From assembly GCA_016777225.1 (NCBI GenBank), contig JADHRW010000001.1, forward strand, positions 289,736 through 353,735: 64,000 nucleotides of DNA, given 5' to 3'. This document shows positions 36,741 to 45,399 of this stretch, piece after piece; position 1 is the stretch's first letter; every line of letters begins with the position of its first letter. The stretch comes from Candidatus Thalassarchaeum sp. (lineage in GTDB: Archaea; Thermoplasmatota; Poseidoniia; Poseidoniales; Thalassarchaeaceae). A model generated the notes under the pieces. The model was not told where the DNA came from. It saw nothing but the letters and a program-made list of their open reading frames with translations, and ran no database searches. A program made the position numbers and the translations under genes.

Positions 36741-39034
36741 TTATTCACCCCCACTAAAAGTGCAAATATACACAGTGCACCAACTGTAGCCATCAAGATA
36801 TAATCACGTGCATTACCAGTAGTCACTTTACGAATCTGAACTGAACCAAGAACTGAATTTGATTCAATCTGCTTAATGATTCCATCAATAATATTTTTAT
36901 CAAACCAAGCTGAAAGTTCGGCAAATGGAATTACTGTTCTGGCAATAATTCCTTCATATAAATCATCAAAATATAATCTCTTATCTAAAGCTTCAGCCAG
37001 TTGAGATTCAGCAAGCCACGTCACATCTTGTGTTCCAAATTTATCTGATAGATTGACTAACCACCCTACAAAAATATTGGCCTTCTGACCTTCTTTTAGT
37101 TTCCCTCCATGAATTCGAGCAGCCATTATTGGACCTATTACAAATGATAGTAAAATTGTAGTCCAACCAACCATGCGTAATTTATTATCTTCAGGTAAGA
37201 ATGCATGTTCTAACTCATGTAAAATTTGTTCTTGTAATGAATGTCCATGTAAAGAAAGATGATGACTTTCATTAGAAAGGAAATCAATAATACCTAAAGT
37301 AGCTAATGCAAAGCCACCGATTGCAGTAATAAATGTGAGGATAAGAAGTGGTTCTTTTATCCATGGTGTGGCCTCATGTATATGATCAACAACATCACTC
37401 TTAGGCTGACCGGCAAATGTCATAAACCACATTCTAGACATGTAAAAACCTGTCATTCCAGCAGTAGCAAGAATCAGTATTGCAGGACCAAGCATCATTG
37501 TCTCTCCATGGAAATATGCAAGCCATGTTTCTGCAATTATCCCCTCTTTTGACCAGAATCCACCAATTAATGGAATACCGATAATTGACATCGAGCCAAA
37601 CATCATTGCAGTAGAAGTTACCGGCATTTTAGATGCAATCCCCCCCATATTACGCATATCTTGAGGGTCGAAATCATGATCACTGTGATCAGATCCATGA
37701 TGTAAATGGTCATGGGCATGATGAACTTCATGAATCACAGAACCGCTAGCCATAAACAGCATTCCTTTTGCCATAGCATGATTAAATAAATGGAATAATG
37801 AAGCACCTAAAACAAAGTAACCAGCATGATGATCTCCTGTATTAAGGAAATACAGGGCAGAACCTAAACCTGTAAAGATATATGCTAATTGAGACATTGT
37901 AGAATATGCAAGAACTTTTTTAATATCATTTTGAACAAAGGCTATTGATGCTGCCATAAATGCAGTTATTCCACCAATCCAGGCTACTATCAAACCAAAA
38001 TCTTCGAGACCTGAAACTCCATTATGGTGAATATCTACAAACGGCATTAATCTAGCAACTAAGTATAATCCTGCATTAACCATTGTAGCAGCGTGAATTA
38101 GAGCAGAAACAGGAGTTGGGCCCTCCATTGCATCGGGTAGCCAAACATGTAAGGGGAACTGAGCACTCTTTCCAACTGCGCCAATAAATAACATCATTAG
38201 AGCCCAGAATAATTCACCGGATTCTACTGCAACTCCACCTATTCCTGTCGAGGGGTCATCAAAGACAACAGCAAAATCAAGAGAACCATAAATATCGTAT
38301 AAAATTAGAAGACCTATCATCAAGAATACATCGCCAACTCTAGTAGTTAGGAATGCTTTCTTAGCAGCTGCTGCGGCGCTATCTTTCCAGTAATAAAAAC
38401 CTATTAGCAGATATGAACATAATCCCATAACCTCCCAAAAAATGAATAGCCAAAGAAAATTATCCGCAAGAACCATTCCGAACATTCCTAAACTGAAAAG
38501 AACAAATTCTGCGAAGAAACGATGATTACTATCCTCATTAATAGGATCTGTAGTCATATAACCAATTGCAAACCAACAGATTAAGAAACACAAGAATGTT
38601 GCTACGAAAAGAAGCATTAGAGTAAGAGAATCTATCCAGACACCAACTCCCAATATACGATTCTGAGCAATTGTATAATCCGATTGAAGAACATCAAAAG
38701 ATATCCACTCTAACCAACTATCAACACCACTATTCGTAATATCAGCATGGCCAATAAGATAATCATAAACTATCCAAATAGTAGTACTTAGAGATACAGA
38801 AAGTGCAGCTAAACCTAATATTCCACCTTCTTTCCAAGTATTCTTCCAAGTCTCATTCTTATTGAATACTTGACCTATGATTAAAATTATTGGAAACATG
38901 ATAAATGGTGCGACCACAATTAACCAGGCAAAATCAGTAGAATGAGAATCTGTTTGTAAAGCAAGATATGGAACAATTACTAAAAATGGCAATAATGGTA
39001 GAAGAAGACGGTATTCATTTTTTGTTTCACCCAT
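36737..39034 (-). CDS. nuoL: Complex I subunit NuoL-like, with His-rich insertion
   Basis: Largest pump subunit, with the long lateral helix expected at the C-terminus. FWEVMGLCSYLLIGFYYWKDS, GAVGKSAQFPLHVWLPDAMEGPTPVSALIHAATMVNAG and FVQNDIKKVLAYSTMSQLAYIF are standard. At 765 residues it exceeds the usual 610-660. Extra material includes a loop HEVHHAHDHLHHGSDHSDHD (metal-binding type) and a segment around residues 590-615 (SLHGHSLQEQILHELEHAF). The ATG at 39034 follows AGGTGAT. Confidence 0.95.
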   Translation of the reverse strand: MGETKNEYRLLLPLLPFLVIVPYLALQTDSHSTDFAWLIVVAPFIMFPIILIIGQVFNKNETWKNTWKEGGILGLAALSVSLSTTIWIVYDYLIGHADITNSGVDSWLEWISFDVLQSDYTIAQNRILGVGVWIDSLTLMLLFVATFLCFLICWFAIGYMTTDPINEDSNHRFFAEFVLFSLGMFGMVLADNFLWLFIFWEVMGLCSYLLIGFYYWKDSAAAAAKKAFLTTRVGDVFLMIGLLILYDIYGSLDFAVVFDDPSTGIGGVAVESGELFWALMMLFIGAVGKSAQFPLHVWLPDAMEGPTPVSALIHAATMVNAGLYLVARLMPFVDIHHNGVSGLEDFGLIVAWIGGITAFMAASIAFVQNDIKKVLAYSTMSQLAYIFTGLGSALYFLNTGDHHAGYFVLGASLFHLFNHAMAKGMLFMASGSVIHEVHHAHDHLHHGSDHSDHDFDPQDMRNMGGIASKMPVTSTAMMFGSMSIIGIPLIGGFWSKEGIIAETWLAYFHGETMMLGPAILILATAGMTGFYMSRMWFMTFAGQPKSDVVDHIHEATPWIKEPLLILTFITAIGGFALATLGIIDFLSNESHHLSLHGHSLQEQILHELEHAFLPEDNKLRMVGWTTILLSFVIGPIMAARIHGGKLKEGQKANIFVGWLVNLSDKFGTQDVTWLAESQLAEALDKRLYFDDLYEGIIARTVIPFAELSAWFDKNIIDGIIKQIESNSVLGSVQIRKVTTGNARDYILMATVGALCIFALLVGVNN

Positions 39035-39043
39035 AAAATCACC

Positions 39044-39346
39044 TCAGTTCCTCAAAATATTGGCTTCATCAAGAGATATTGTCTCTTGAGTACTGTATAG
39101 TGAAAGAAGTATTGCTAAACCTATTGCAACTTCTGCTGCAGCAATTGCAATTGCAATTGCTGTGAATACCCATCCATCAACATCCCCATAATGAGATGCT
39201 CCTGCCACGAAGTTTAGATTTGCAGCATTCAACATAACCTCGATACACATCAGAACAATAATTGCATTTTTTCTTGTAAATGCACCTAAAAGGCCTATTC
39301 CAAAAAGAATGACTCCTAGACCAGAAATCCAACTTGGATCTATCAT
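39044..39346 (-). CDS. nuoK: Complex I subunit NuoK-like
   Basis: 100-residue membrane subunit with three helices. IGLLGAFTRKNAIIVLMCIEVMLNAANLNFV carries the conserved membrane Glu of the proton path, and AAEVAIGLAI the second Glu. Overlaps nuoJ2 by four bases (ATGA). Confidence 0.95.
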   Translation of the reverse strand: MIDPSWISGLGVILFGIGLLGAFTRKNAIIVLMCIEVMLNAANLNFVAGASHYGDVDGWVFTAIAIAIAAAEVAIGLAILLSLYSTQETISLDEANILRN

Positions 39347-39615
39347 AATTCTTCACCGCCCATATCCCAAATTAAATTGATTAATCTCTCATCACGAACT
39401 AGGTATGATGCGCCAACCATAGCCATAGCAAGAAGTGCTCCAAGAATTACGGTAGCAATTGCCCATTCATCACCATAAAGTGCGAGTGCAAATTCTACTG
39501 TTGAAGGAGGAGTGGTTGCTGAAGAGCCCCACATTGGATGTGACATTACTTCATTCAGCATTATCAATATAAATGCAAAAAGACCAAACTTTGTAATTGC
39601 TGAAATTACCTTCAT
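39343..39615 (-). CDS. Complex I NuoJ, C-terminal half
   Basis: 90-residue protein with two membrane helices, taking the place of the second half of NuoJ. WAIATVILGALLAMAMVGASYLV is the last NuoJ-type helix. It overlaps the first half by an ATGA and nuoK likewise, so the two halves are translated in step. A split NuoJ (J and J') is known in archaeal Fpo-type complexes. Confidence 0.85.
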   Translation of the reverse strand: MKVISAITKFGLFAFILIMLNEVMSHPMWGSSATTPPSTVEFALALYGDEWAIATVILGALLAMAMVGASYLVRDERLINLIWDMGGEEL

Positions 39616-39881
39616 TCAACATCACCTTCCTGAATCTGGCGACGAGTCAACATAACTCCGAATTGAACTACAAGCATTACTGAACCCAAATATACCAATA
39701 TTTGAATTGCGGCTAGCATTTCTGCTTGAGCCATCACCATTACTCCTGCAACTGCTAAAAAAGTAAGCATTAGAGAAAGGAGAGAGTGAGCGACTCTTCT
39801 AGCATAAACACAACCTAGAGCCCCTATTATAGCAGCAGAAGAAAGGATTACGAATACTATTGCTTCGAAATCTATCTCCAT
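39612..39881 (-). CDS. nuoJ: Complex I NuoJ, N-terminal half
   Basis: 89 residues, three membrane helices. RRVAHSLLSLMLTFLAVAGVMVM and AAIQILVYLGSVMLVVQFGVML are the NuoJ signature helices, including the pi-bulge helix with Tyr and Gly. Its stop forms ATGA with the start of the second half. Confidence 0.92.
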   Translation of the reverse strand: MEIDFEAIVFVILSSAAIIGALGCVYARRVAHSLLSLMLTFLAVAGVMVMAQAEMLAAIQILVYLGSVMLVVQFGVMLTRRQIQEGDVE

Positions 39882-39886
39882 TCAAA

Positions 39887-40858
39887 TCACGCCTCCGCTT
39901 GAGCTGCAGCTTTAGCAGCCTTCTTCTCTCGCTTAGTCTTCTCTTTCTGTGCTCTCTTAGCCAGTTCCATGTCGACTCTCTCTTGATGAACAACTGGAAG
40001 AAGTCTAGTACGATCAGCGTCAAACCAAAGATCTTCTCTTGAATAACCAGACATACCATCATATTCATTTGACATAAAGAATGATTCGAAAGGACAAGCC
40101 TCAGCACATAAACCACAGAACATACATCTTCCAATATCAATTCGTCCAGAAACAATATCAACTTCAGCGGGCTTTAATGAAGAAATTTCAACAGATTCGA
40201 TACCGGAACCATCTTGCCAACGAACAGTGGCCTTATCACCTGTAATATCGATTACTTCTGCGAAATCATATTGTTGAGGTGGAGCTTTATGCTCAAGAAC
40301 TAAATTAAAGTTTTCAATTTCTTCAAAATCTTCTTTTGGTCTTGCAGCTAATCCACCGGACTCAATCTCAGTTCCGAGGCCATGCCATTCATCAGTCTCA
40401 TCAGTAGTATCAAGAACATTCACACGTGTTTCAGAGGTCATGTGGAGACAATCATTTGGACAAGCCTTGACACATGCTTTACAGGCAGTACAAGTTTCCC
40501 AAACAATTCCTATACGGCCATTATAGTTTCCAGGTACGAAAAGCCAGGGTTCTATATCTTCAAGTCTTTCATATGGATACATAATTGTAACAGGCCTTTC
40601 TAAGAAAGGAAGTGCTGGAGAAGATGCTCTATCTGCTGCATAAGTTTGACCTAAGGAAGGATGATTCTCGCCTATTCTTTCTAGAGTATATTCATCTGTC
40701 AGATTTGTTGGCTGACCATGATAATTATTCTTTAGAAATTTAGCTTTACCAATGTAAGGTACTGTTCTTAGAGCAGTTTTCATGGTAATCCACATTGGTT
40801 TAATTACTAAATTCCTAAAATTTGGTGTTGCATGTGGGTGTCCTGTGTTATAATCCAT
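39887..40858 (-). CDS. nuoI: Complex I NuoI ferredoxin-like subunit with large insertion between the two clusters
   Basis: Holds the two [4Fe-4S] clusters that pass electrons to NuoB: C123, C126, C129, C133 and C245, C248, C251, C255. The clusters are separated by 111 residues, against about 28-30 in ordinary NuoI. The inserted block (about 150-235) is acidic at first and then carries a beta-type stretch, DKATVRWQDGSGIESVEISS, of the look of a small SH3/KOW barrel. A 100-residue N-terminal extension precedes cluster one and a Lys/Ala-rich tail ends the chain, for 323 residues in all (usual 150-180). Confidence 0.92.
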   Translation of the reverse strand: MDYNTGHPHATPNFRNLVIKPMWITMKTALRTVPYIGKAKFLKNNYHGQPTNLTDEYTLERIGENHPSLGQTYAADRASSPALPFLERPVTIMYPYERLEDIEPWLFVPGNYNGRIGIVWETCTACKACVKACPNDCLHMTSETRVNVLDTTDETDEWHGLGTEIESGGLAARPKEDFEEIENFNLVLEHKAPPQQYDFAEVIDITGDKATVRWQDGSGIESVEISSLKPAEVDIVSGRIDIGRCMFCGLCAEACPFESFFMSNEYDGMSGYSREDLWFDADRTRLLPVVHQERVDMELAKRAQKEKTKREKKAAKAAAQAEA

Positions 40859-40869
40859 TATTTCACCTC

Positions 40870-42429
40870 CTATTCTCTTCTACTTCCTGGATATGCCTTA
40901 TCCAATGTTTGAGTATTATATGGTCTTCTAGAGTACTCTAATGCTTCCTTGTCTTCATCTATAGCATAGATAACGAATAATACAATTGCAACCACAGTAA
41001 TTACTGGTGGCACCCAAATAGGCCACCCACCATTCCATACTTCTAAGCGAAGATACATTGCAATCGCTAAATTTACTATTGAAAGAGGCAATAAATATCT
41101 CCAGCCAAATTCTAAAATCTGATCTGTTCTAATTCTATGTAATGACGCACGGACCCAAACAAAGAATGCAAATAGTAGCCATGCTTTCAGGAGTACAACA
41201 ACTAAACCTGGAATTAAACCAACTATAGTACCAACCACCGGTATACTAGAAAGTGTACCTTGGAATGGGAATTCCCATCCGCCGAGGAAAAACATAGCGA
41301 ATAGAATGCAAGCAGCATAAGCCCTCATCATCTCAACTGCAAACATTAGCCCCCAACGAATTCCTCCATACTCAGTCCACCATCCTTCTACAAGTTCTGC
41401 CTCTGCTTCTGGCATATCGAATGGAATTCTTTCAACCTCTGCAATCATTGTAATTAAGAATAGAGCAGCACCTAAAGGAAGCATGAATAAATTCCAAGTA
41501 TCAGAGGTCTCTATTTGGAAATCAACAATCTCAATAATATTGAAAGAACCGCTAATAACTGCAATTGATAGTACAGTAATCAACAAAGGTATCTCATAAG
41601 CAGTTAATTGGGCTGCAGAACGCATCCCTCCAATTAATGTATATTTGTTATTTGATGCCCAACCAGCGAAGAAAACTCCAAGAGGAGCGACTCCAAAAAT
41701 TGCCATTAGAAATAATAAAGAAAGATCAGGATTAGCAGCCCAAATATGTGGACCAAAAGGAATGAACGCATAGCACATTATCGTAGTTGCAATAATAATT
41801 ACTGGAGCAACTTCAAAAACTAATTTGTCCGCTTTTTCTGGAATAAGGTGCTCTTTCGTAGCGAACTTCATGAAATCGGCTAATGCTTGAAAGAATCCTG
41901 GGAATAAGAACCAAATACCATGATATCCTCTATTACCCACTCTATCAATTGTTTCTAAATGATGACTATTTCCAAAAGCAGAATTCAAACTCTTATTCAG
42001 CATACCTATCGGGACCCCCATTCCCATTGGTAATTTATTCCACCAATCTCCTGCAGTAGAAGGTCCTTCGCCAATCCACAAACTTCTCAATGAGGTAGTA
42101 GCACCGATTCTATCCATTAATCTACCAATAAATTTCCTCTCAATATAAGGGACTACCATTAATGTCAACATCATTGTAGTAAAAACTACTGTACACATTA
42201 TAGTAGAAATAAAGAATAATTCTAATGAGGGTTGGATATCAGCAAATCCTGACTGAAGATTAAATTCAGAACCTATAACTATTGGTTGTTCTAAAAACCA
42301 TCTCGGCCTTGTAATAGAAAACTCGAGATCTATATTATTTGAAGGAAGCAAATCATGAGTTTTGTCCATTGACCACCCTACGATTGACTCTGTCCATCCA
42401 CGGACATCTAACCAGTCACTACTTGCCAT
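40870..42429 (-). CDS. nuoH: Complex I NuoH-like subunit with inserted cytoplasmic loop
   Basis: Membrane subunit that with NuoB/D forms the quinone tunnel. VVPYIERKFIGRLMDRIG, EVERIPFDMPEAEAELVEGWWTEYGGIRWGLM and VWVRASLHRIRTDQ are standard. Start set at the ATG at 42429, where GAGGGAAG lies upstream and the nuoD stop is 10 bases away (519 residues); the longer frame would overlap nuoD. A block of about 60 residues (about 112-172) sits between ERKF and QALADFMKF where other NuoH have about 20 in total, and the N-terminus before helix one is about 70 residues. Confidence 0.94.
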   Translation of the reverse strand: MASSDWLDVRGWTESIVGWSMDKTHDLLPSNNIDLEFSITRPRWFLEQPIVIGSEFNLQSGFADIQPSLELFFISTIMCTVVFTTMMLTLMVVPYIERKFIGRLMDRIGATTSLRSLWIGEGPSTAGDWWNKLPMGMGVPIGMLNKSLNSAFGNSHHLETIDRVGNRGYHGIWFLFPGFFQALADFMKFATKEHLIPEKADKLVFEVAPVIIIATTIMCYAFIPFGPHIWAANPDLSLLFLMAIFGVAPLGVFFAGWASNNKYTLIGGMRSAAQLTAYEIPLLITVLSIAVISGSFNIIEIVDFQIETSDTWNLFMLPLGAALFLITMIAEVERIPFDMPEAEAELVEGWWTEYGGIRWGLMFAVEMMRAYAACILFAMFFLGGWEFPFQGTLSSIPVVGTIVGLIPGLVVVLLKAWLLFAFFVWVRASLHRIRTDQILEFGWRYLLPLSIVNLAIAMYLRLEVWNGGWPIWVPPVITVVAIVLFVIYAIDEDKEALEYSRRPYNTQTLDKAYPGSRRE

Positions 42430-42439
42430 AAATCTTCCC

Positions 42440-43576
42440 TCATCTATCTGTTTCACCGATACAAGGATCAAATGAACCCATTATTGCAGGAATATCTGCT
42501 ACCTTGTATCCAATCATGCACTTTGAGGCATATGGAATGGTAATGAACATAGGAGAGCGAATAGATACTCGATAAGGCATCTTACCTCGACCTTCTCCAC
42601 CACCAGCGATATAGAACATTGATTCACCCCTACTATCTTCAAAGTGATGGGACCCGGATGTGCCTTCAGGTGCACGAGATGGTGCTTTTGCAATAATCTT
42701 AGGATCTCCTGGTTCATGATATGTTTCTGCACCTCCAGGAATTTTATCTAATGCTTGCAGAACTAGACTCGCACTTTGACGCATTTCTTCAACCCTAATT
42801 CTATATCTATCATAACAATCCGCACCTTTTATTGAAGAACGCTCTACTGCAGGTTCCCAATCTAACTCAGAATAAACTGAATATGGATGAGAAGAACGTA
42901 TGTCATGATTTACTCCCGCAGCACGAATATTAGGCCCTGAAACTCCGTGATTAATCATTTCTTCAGGTTTAGCGTAGCCGATACCCTGACTACGAATCAG
43001 GAATACTGTAGATTCATCAAATAATGCTTCATATTCTTGGATTCTATCTAAGAATAATTTCAATTTATGTCGAGCTCTTAGAGCAAAACCATGAGGCAAG
43101 TCCCTTTTCACACCACCTATACGAGGGAAATTATAGTGCATCCTGGAACCACCTAACTCTTGTAATAAATCCATCATCATCTCTCTTTCACGTAGGCACC
43201 AAACCAATACACTCAGATTTCCAATATCTGGGCCATAAGCACCAAGCCACATCAAATGACTAGCTATTCTTTGAATTTCAACCGCTACCAAACGAATATA
43301 TTCAGCCCTCTCTGGAACTTCAACACCCAGTAAGTCTTCTGCGGCATAGATATAAGCATGAGACCAAGTATTTGCTGATGCATAACAAAGTCTGTCACAG
43401 TAAGTAGTAATTTGGGTGAAGTCTCGTGATTCACATATTTTCTCAACACCTCTATGGATGTAACCAAGATCAGGTTCAGTGTCTACAACCGTTTCTCCAT
43501 CGACTTTGATTTTCAAGGTCCATAGACCATGAGTCATCGGATGCTGAGGGCCCATTGATATCCACATTTCTGCCAT
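42440..43576 (-). CDS. nuoD: Complex I subunit NuoD-like (49 kDa)
   Basis: Quinone-site subunit related to the hydrogenase large subunit but lacking its Ni ligands. MGPQHPMTHGLW, LGYIHRGVEKICESRDFTQ and RPGD-type segments are present; GVSGPNIRAAGVNHDIR and MIGYKVADIPAIMGSFDPCIGETDR end the chain. 378 residues, family length. nuoC is a separate gene (no nuoCD fusion); 8 bases separate them. Confidence 0.96.
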   Translation of the reverse strand: MAEMWISMGPQHPMTHGLWTLKIKVDGETVVDTEPDLGYIHRGVEKICESRDFTQITTYCDRLCYASANTWSHAYIYAAEDLLGVEVPERAEYIRLVAVEIQRIASHLMWLGAYGPDIGNLSVLVWCLREREMMMDLLQELGGSRMHYNFPRIGGVKRDLPHGFALRARHKLKLFLDRIQEYEALFDESTVFLIRSQGIGYAKPEEMINHGVSGPNIRAAGVNHDIRSSHPYSVYSELDWEPAVERSSIKGADCYDRYRIRVEEMRQSASLVLQALDKIPGGAETYHEPGDPKIIAKAPSRAPEGTSGSHHFEDSRGESMFYIAGGGEGRGKMPYRVSIRSPMFITIPYASKCMIGYKVADIPAIMGSFDPCIGETDR

Positions 43577-43584
43577 TTTTTCAC

Positions 43585-44238
43585 CTACTTTACCCTACTT
43601 GAATCAACGGGTTTGCGCATGAAACCTTGGGCGTCATCATACATTTCTTCAAATCCGTGATATCGTAATTTATGTTGTTTCTGAAGTGGATGGAAACCCA
43701 CTGGAGATTCATGAGGATTTAGAACTCTCCTCATACCTTCATGGCCTTCAAAATCAATACCCACTAAGTCCCACGTCTCTTTTTCATTCCAATCTGCCCC
43801 GACCCAAAGATTTTGCACGCTGGGTACTGAAGGTGTTCGTGTATCTCCAATTTTGATACTAATTTGAATTTCTAAAGGAACATCCTTACCTTTTACTTTT
43901 GAAAAATCGACAATGTTTGGTATTACAAGACCGTTTTCAATAATCGGATCTCTGATTCCTGTTCTCAAAAAATGGTAAATAACTTCCCATTTTTTATCAG
44001 AGGATTCTGGCCAATGAATGCCAGTAATCATTGAACAATGGTCTACTAAATATTTTTCTTTCAGTTGTTTAGCTACCTCCCCCCAGTTTTCAGGAGAAAC
44101 AGATGCATTGACAATGGGTCTATTCTGAGTCCCATTAGTACGAACATCTACAGAGGATTCTACTCCGTCCATCTTGTTAAGCGAAGAGGCTAATTTCTCA
44201 GCCGCCTCTAGCTGTACTTTTTCCGAAACTTTTCTCAT
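43585..44238 (-). CDS. nuoC: Complex I subunit NuoC-like (30 kDa)
   Basis: 217 residues. The C-terminal family segment WNEKETWDLVGIDFEGHEGMRRVLNPHE is clear, and the chain ends with tail residues that contact NuoD. The N-terminal 55 residues (helix plus beta strands) are weakly conserved. It lies between nuoB and nuoD with short gaps. Confidence 0.93.
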   Translation of the reverse strand: MRKVSEKVQLEAAEKLASSLNKMDGVESSVDVRTNGTQNRPIVNASVSPENWGEVAKQLKEKYLVDHCSMITGIHWPESSDKKWEVIYHFLRTGIRDPIIENGLVIPNIVDFSKVKGKDVPLEIQISIKIGDTRTPSVPSVQNLWVGADWNEKETWDLVGIDFEGHEGMRRVLNPHESPVGFHPLQKQHKLRYHGFEEMYDDAQGFMRKPVDSSRVK

Positions 44239-44247
44239 AATTATTCC

Positions 44248-44850
44248 TCAAATATCTCCAACAATTATTGGGGCTTCGCTCTCTAATCTTGAATGACTTG
44301 GCATAGCGCCAATTCGAATTATTTTCTCTCTTAATTTACCGAAACCATCAATTAAAGCTTCAGGTCTTGGAGGACAACCAGGAATGTAAACATCAACAGG
44401 AATGATTGTATCTACACCCTCTAGAATGTTATAAGATTGAAAATAAGGTCCTCCGGAGATAGCACATTCGCCCATAGCAATACACCATTTTGGCTCGGGC
44501 ATTTGTTCCCAAAGACGTACTATAGGATCTGCAAATTTCTTACTAATAGGTCCATTGACCAATAATACATCACATTGCCTTGGACTTGAACGGAAGAAAA
44601 CGCCGAAACGTTCAGCATCAAAACGACTTGCTCCTGCTGCAGCCATTTCCAGCGCACAACATTTTATTCCTAAATGCAAAGGGAAAAGAGATTTTCTCTG
44701 ACCCCAATTAAATATACGACCTGCTAAAACCCCAATAACATCCTTCAATCGGCTAGCCTTCAATGCTTCATCAGTAACATCTCCGACTGTTTCAACTAAC
44801 AGTCGACTACTAAACATAGAATAATTTTGTGTGTCATCAGCCATATTCAA
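44248..44850 (-). CDS. nuoB: Complex I subunit NuoB-like (PSST)
   Basis: Carries cluster N2, the last Fe-S centre before quinone. GIKCCALEMAA has the adjacent Cys pair, IAMGECAISGG the third Cys and PGCPPRPEALI the fourth. 200 residues, close to family length. Start at the ATG at 44850 (or 44844); 3 bases after the nuoA stop. Confidence 0.96.
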   Translation of the reverse strand: MNMADDTQNYSMFSSRLLVETVGDVTDEALKASRLKDVIGVLAGRIFNWGQRKSLFPLHLGIKCCALEMAAAGASRFDAERFGVFFRSSPRQCDVLLVNGPISKKFADPIVRLWEQMPEPKWCIAMGECAISGGPYFQSYNILEGVDTIIPVDVYIPGCPPRPEALIDGFGKLREKIIRIGAMPSHSRLESEAPIIVGDI

Positions 44851-44853
44851 ACC

Positions 44854-45306
44854 TCAAATGTATATTCTTCCTCTCTTACGGAATACATGCCAAACACCAA
44901 GACTCATCAGAGCAATGAATATTGACATAGTAGTCAAAGCACCCATTATTTGTGAATAAGGCGTCATTTCTGTATCTTGGATTGAAATTATTCCACCAAA
45001 TGCAAGGAACATGAAGGCTATATCAAAAACTAGGAATATTATGGCATACCAATAATACTGGAAATGGAAATTAATATGTGCCTCTCCAACTGGAGCTGAC
45101 CCACATTCATAGGTACTTTCTCGGCGAATATACAATGATTGATCTACTTCGTAACCAGGTAATAACCAAGAACGTGTTTTAGTAGGATCATTAGGGTCAA
45201 CTACCGGCCTCAGAAGTCTAGAAGCTATGAAACTACCAACAGGAAAACCTATGCCAACTAAAGTCATAACGGCTAGACCAAGATATGCTTCGGAGACAGA
45301 CGTCAT
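44854..45306 (-). CDS. nuoA: Complex I subunit NuoA-like
   Basis: First gene of the complex I operon. Three membrane helices. ECGSAPVGEAHINFHFQYYWYAIIFLVFDIAFMFL is the NuoA core. The ATG at 45306 is chosen; a GTG at 45315 is possible and neither start has a Shine-Dalgarno site. A perfect palindrome lies just upstream. Confidence 0.93.
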   Translation of the reverse strand: MTSVSEAYLGLAVMTLVGIGFPVGSFIASRLLRPVVDPNDPTKTRSWLLPGYEVDQSLYIRRESTYECGSAPVGEAHINFHFQYYWYAIIFLVFDIAFMFLAFGGIISIQDTEMTPYSQIMGALTTMSIFIALMSLGVWHVFRKRGRIYI

Positions 45307-45319
45307 GGGGGTCACAACC

Positions 45320-45336
45320 CGGTCCCTGAGGGACCG
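45320..45336. promoter_or_regulatory. Palindrome just upstream of the complex I operon
   Basis: CGGTCCCTGAGGGACCG, an 8-base perfect inverted repeat around one base, about 14 bases upstream of the nuoA ATG. Could be an operator for complex I expression, a 5'-UTR hairpin, or the terminator of the gene ending at 45400, though no T tract follows. Confidence 0.45.
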
Positions 45337-45399
45337 TTAGACCGACCCACTAAAATTCGGGCAATAAGTGTAACCTAACACTGTGTTTCAACTTGCTAG

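Noticed and set aside
39799..40161. 120-codon minus-strand frame inside nuoI/nuoJ
   Set aside because: Overlaps two well-supported genes in another frame and has no family features.
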